Origin: Dasyornis broadbenti
Lineage: Eukaryota; Chordata; Aves; Passeriformes; Dasyornithidae
Length of the DNA: 64,000 nt
Assembly: GCA_013397935.1 (NCBI GenBank)
Contig: VZRN01006818.1
Location: 6,038,080 to 6,102,079 of the forward strand
Reading direction: 5' to 3'
The notes under the pieces were generated by a model, which saw only the letters and a program-made list of their open reading frames with translations, did no database searches and was not told where the DNA came from. The translations under genes were made by a program, and so were the position numbers. Below are positions 59,544 to 64,000 of this stretch, piece after piece (position 1 is the stretch's first letter; each line of letters begins with the position of its first letter).

Positions 59544-61755
59544 GATTTTTACCCTTTATTTATGGAAGTTCAACCATAATGCTACAACGACTCAATTAAA
59601 ATACAGCAGAAAAGTTCCTGAGAACAGACTGGCACAGATTAATTTGATTACTTAAAAAGTAATGATGTAGCATACGAGTGTTCTGGAGACAGTATGGTGT
59701 GGAGTAGTCCTCTGTTATCAGGAGCACTAGATGAATTCTCTATTGCTTTTTTCAAAAGCTGCTGCCATGAGGTGAATTCCCTCTCCCCACTTCCAGGAGC
59801 TTCTCCATATTTCCTGTGTAATGAATTGCTGATTTCTAAATGACAGCTTGAGACGAGAAAGCAAGGACTGTCCCTATAGAAGCAATAGAGTTATATGCTC
59901 TTTTTATTCCCATCTCAAAAGATGTGAACACACATCCCTGACGTGGGAGTCTAACTTCTCCACTCCCATAAAATCTAGTACAGGGTGGGCAGTCCTAGAG
60001 AAAATGACCCCCTGAAGCAAGATGAATGGGTGAGTATGGTTGTGCCCCAGAGGGCTATGCCTGAACAATTACACCACTTTCCAGGCAGCAGGTTTATGGA
60101 TTTACCTCAAATTGTAACATCTTCCCCATTTTACAGAACTTAATTAGGATGTGCATCTGGTTTGCAATGCGGAGAGGGATGGGACCCATCAGAATGTGTC
60201 AAAATGCAGCGATAAACCAGGAAGATATAACATGGGAGAAGACGTTCATATGAGGGGCTATCTTTTGTAAATGCAGGGTGTTTGACACAAAGGGTTTCAC
60301 CCTCAGTTAATTTACACAGGCAGAGGCAGCACAGTCTCCAGCTGTTGTACGGGGCTGGATGAACACCAGAGCTGCACCACCTAATGCAATCCCATGGAAG
60401 ACCAGCTGAATGGTTTCAGGGGACTGGCACGAAAAAACATCCTAGTGCAATACTCAGTGATTGATTGCTTGGATTTGCTGATGTTCACCCTTTGCAGAAC
60501 CGTTTCTGAAGCCATGAGCATCTGAGTTTCACATTTTCCTAGGCTGAAATAGAAATGACCTAGCTTCTATTCTGGCTCAGCTGTAGCTGACTGGCTGGCT
60601 GTTGTTACCATGAAGGTTTCTGAATTTCTTTTCTTATTCTCCTCCTCCATACCATCAGTTTCAGTTTAACATCTTGTCCTCCAAAGTGTTTTCAATGTTC
60701 TTTTTTTCTCCTCTAACATACAATTTCAAGCTGCTGTAAACAAGTTGTATTGCTGGTGAGCAGACAGGAAACAACTTGAAAGGATAAGAAGGCATAGAAA
60801 AATTAATTCCCATTAGAAAAGAGCTTGAGTATCATCAGCTGCGGTAAGGCAGGTATTTGCACTTCCAATGTGGTAATTAGACCCTTTGGTGCTGGGCTGT
60901 TGGAGGGATATGCAATCTTATAATATAGCTTTCTGATAAGCTGCTAGGAACAAAAACCCATCAGTTCTAGTAAATGCTAGATATACTCTGACTGTGCTAG
61001 AAGAGAGCTTTAGGCAGATGTAGTAAGGCACAAATCCCATTGTGCCCCCGGGCTGGATTACTGTTCAGTGAGCAGTGGCTGCTGCCATCATCCCCAAACG
61101 GCTGTGTTCCACTGGTCCTGGTGAGTACGATACAGAGAGTGACCACGGGTCCTCTGCTAGGAAAAATGTTTAATCCAGCTCTTCATGCTGCTGGTCATTG
61201 ATCCAAATCAATGTTTGATTTGGATGTTGTCTGTTTGAAGTACTGCTGAAGGGGGGAGTTCTTTTTTCTCCCATCTGGTTATGATTAATCTTCTCAGTCA
61301 GGCTCCCTTTGGCCAAGGAGGAGCCCAAGACAAGAATGGTCCCTCTCCCTCTTAATTACTTACACTGGTTTAACAGAGGAACACTGTTAGAGCACAGAGA
61401 TGCCAGCAGGTGTGTGTGAACATGGTATCAATTTACAAGGTGATATGTTAAAGCTGATTCAAGCCTGTACACAATCTCTTTCTCATTACAGAGGTGTAAT
61501 TAATCACTTTGTCTCATTAGCATGCTATTGGATTAAACAGAGTCATTTTAACCTTCCTCCCTATCTTGGAATCTACTCTCACACAACAGAAGCCAATTTC
61601 CTTTGGAAAATATGATCAAGGTTTTGTATCTGTGTGGACATGGCTCTGTAGAGTTAAGTTAATTTTAGCCTTTTTTTATTCCCCTGAACTGGAATGACAT
61701 GTTAAAGTCATTGTCTTGGAGACACCCCTGGTCTGGACACTGGCTAAGCTGAGGA

Positions 61756-61771
61756 ACTCGGCTGGCCGAGT
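61756..61771. repeat. Short perfect inverted repeat (ACTCGGC/GCCGAGT)
   Basis: Seven-base arms separated by TG lie at the edge of a GC-rich patch. Confidence 0.6.
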
Positions 61772-64000
61772 CCAAGGTGGGCTCCTTTGCTGATAAGGGC
61801 TTTGGGGAAGAGAGCTAAAGGTGAGACACTGCCCCTCTCTCCCTTGGGAGCTGCTTTTCAGCTGAGGCTTTATGGCTGGTCCTACCCAGCCTAGGTGGCT
61901 GCTGGGTGGCAGCTGAGCCTGGGCTCATTCCTCCATCCCTGACCTTGGTCCAGACTCAGACTTGCTGGCTCAGCCTCCTGGCTCGGCCTCAGAGCATCCT
62001 GGTGGCCGAGCTGGGTGATTGCTGGGCTGCATCTGGCCATGGGCGCTGTCTCTGGGCCCAAACCAGACCCTCATGGGCATTCTGGCTCCTGGCTCCTGAG
62101 GCCACTGCTCCACCAGCCTCGCTCACACCCTTGGCTCCCAGCTGTCCTTTTCTGGGGAGCAGCCAGCCATTGCTGTGCCCTGACACAGGTTTTTAGGACT
62201 CACCTAAAGGAGAAGGATCCAGGTCTGTGTCATGCCTCAGACCTCATTGGTGCCTCATAGCCCTGCATGGGCAGATATGTCAGGGAAGGGTTTCTGCTAC
62301 GTGTCTTTGCATCTCATTTTTCTTTTAATATTGGCCAAGCAGAATCCCTCCTTGAAAATGAAACAGAGCAAATAAGTATGACCCAATTTTGCATAGAATT
62401 ACAAAAATAACATTTTTCTGTGCAAAATCATAATCCAGACCAAGATTTTTCTGAGCTCCAACAGACTTAAAAGGTTTATGAACCTTTGAGATTCATTTTG
62501 CTTTCTTTAATTAAGCTCATGTCTTGAGAAAGCCAAGGGGAGGTTTACAGACATGTTTAACAAATAACAAATGGCAAGGACTTTGCTAGGAAAAGCTGGT
62601 GGTCTGGCACTTTCTTCCTGCCCACTGTTTTTTCCTAGATATAACAATTCACTAGGGTTGTGCAGGACTTTGCAGCTTGCCTTAACTTGAAGAGATGTCC
62701 GGAGAGACTCTTAACAGGGCAGGAGGGAGGCTGGCGCCTCAGTGAATCCTTTTATCCCCTGCAGAGGCTTCTGGAGCTCAGCCCTAGCTACTCTGGCAGG
62801 GCATCGCATAGTTATCTGATTATACCAAAATATATTCCCTGAAACATTTCTTTCCTCTTTAATTGTGTATGCTGGGAAAACTGAAAGAGCTTTTGCTTTC
62901 TCAGCCTCTTAAAATACTCTTTTATCTAATGCATTTGAAATGTTTTTGTAAATGTCTTATATGCATAAAGGGCTTCAGACTTTGTGATTTCTGCCTCACA
63001 CTGATGAAGAGGAATCTTACATTAAAAATCAGTGATCAGACAGCAAAGGAAGGTCACTCCAAGACCATCAGGCTTGTACTGCAGGAGCACAAGGGCAGGT
63101 TTTGATGCTGTCCCAAGCTAGTAGGTTCTGACATGTCCAAATAATTGGAAGACCCAAGCCAGGCTGAGCAGAAAATCCCTAAAATATTTTCAAAATTATT
63201 CTCAAGTCAGTGAATATATTGTCTGACTGTTTCTTAACACCTGCCCAACAGGGCTGGCCCTACCCTCTTTCCATCTACCTCCACGTCCACAAGCTAGATG
63301 CTCAGCTCTTGTGAGGCCAGGTGATATTCCTGGTTGTTTGACATTTCTCTGGATTTAGGGAAGTCAAAGACTGCTTCGCTCTGTGTCGTGCAGTAGATGA
63401 TGGATAGAATTAAGAACTCCAGAACCAGGAGACTGACCCTCCTGCCCTTCAAGCCAATGTAATCAAGAGTGAGTTCTCTGGAGCCACTGGCATTGTGCTA
63501 CTATAAAGGCAGTGAAGAACACAAGTGTTTGAGTGTTTGCCACTTAGGCCTAGAGTGTCTGTAGAGACATTTTTAACCAAAATCTTCCAAACATCCTAGT
63601 TTCAGTGCAATACGGATGAAAACCCTAACGTAGGTGAGGTGCCAGTTGATAATCTTGTCATAACTTGGAGCAAGCCTTAGAGCAGAGCTCCATTCAACTC
63701 CTCCCTAACATTTTCTTAGTTTACACTCCTACCCCCAAAGGATTTCATTTAATTCCTGGTGCATTTCAGGCACAGAACTAATTGTTACCAGTTAATCAAG
63801 ATTTTGAAGGGGTTTAGGGTGATTAAATCACGTTGGTTGGTTATCAGTGAGATACAGACTGTGAGGAGGCAAAGTTTTTTTTAGCATTGAAGAATTGGCT
63901 GCCTGAATAAGGGAGGTGTTTCCTTCTGGACAATCTATTGTGAAATCTTTATATCTACTTCTTATTTTCTAGGCTTTAAATTGTTTCCCTTTTCTTCCCA

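Larger units (their letters stand above)
46096..64000. other. Intergenic sequence to window end, no gene recognised
   Basis: About 18 kb hold no exon pair I can support, no RNA gene and no sign of E2F7, the expected next gene. Local features are A-rich repeats, short duplications and a GC-rich patch at 61.7-62.2 kb. Confidence 0.5.

Noticed and set aside
46096..64000. E2F7, expected next upstream of CSRP2
   Set aside because: No winged-helix DNA-binding exon or other E2F-like segment was recognised on either strand. It probably lies beyond the window.
1..64000. CRISPR arrays, prokaryotic operons or phage systems
   Set aside because: The DNA is clearly vertebrate (spliced genes, CR1, LTR), and no regularly spaced repeat array is present.

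Overview
The window is vertebrate nuclear DNA, and almost certainly from a bird. It has GT-AG introns, CR1 retrotransposon 3' ends of the avian type, and one solo LTR of a kind common in neoavian genomes. The sequence is mostly AT-leaning intergenic DNA with a single CpG island. I cannot name the species. Two protein-coding genes can be read with confidence. The remaining roughly 47 kb looks like an intergenic stretch with no recognisable exons.

Positions 1-5.2 kb hold the 3' end of ZDHHC17 (HIP14, a Golgi palmitoyltransferase ankyrin-DHHC protein) on the + strand. This is the end of the penultimate coding exon, the last intron with a CR1 tail fragment, the terminal coding exon, and a 3'UTR of about 3 kb with Pumilio-type sites and two AATAAA signals. 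Positions 5.2-8.2 kb are the short spacer between two converging genes.

Positions 8.2-17 kb hold the complete CSRP2 gene (cysteine and glycine-rich protein 2, a two-LIM-domain protein) on the - strand. All five coding exons are intact and join in frame to a 194-residue protein carrying all 16 zinc ligands. The gene starts in a CpG island at about 16.2-17.3 kb. Its probable noncoding first exon consists, up to the splice donor, of a perfect pentanucleotide repeat, CGGCT x14 on the + strand, which runs into an assembly gap. ZDHHC17 and CSRP2 end tail-to-tail, as in other vertebrates, and the order mirrors the paralogous ZDHHC13-CSRP3 locus.

From 17.3 to 64 kb I see only intergenic sequence: a CR1 3' end (24.9-25.35 kb, +), an oppositely oriented CR1 tail (25.73-25.80 kb, -), a solo LTR (32.1-32.7 kb, -), a decayed 1 kb CR1 reverse-transcriptase relic (45.1-46.1 kb, +), A-rich simple repeats and small local duplications. 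One block (34.7-35.1 kb) is dense in homeodomain-like TAAT motifs and is a candidate distal regulatory element. E2F7, expected next in this synteny, is not visible before the window ends. I found no convincing new biological system. The most interesting items are the 5'UTR pentanucleotide repeat, an 11-bp direct repeat flanking a bare poly(A) run, and a 58-bp local duplication.
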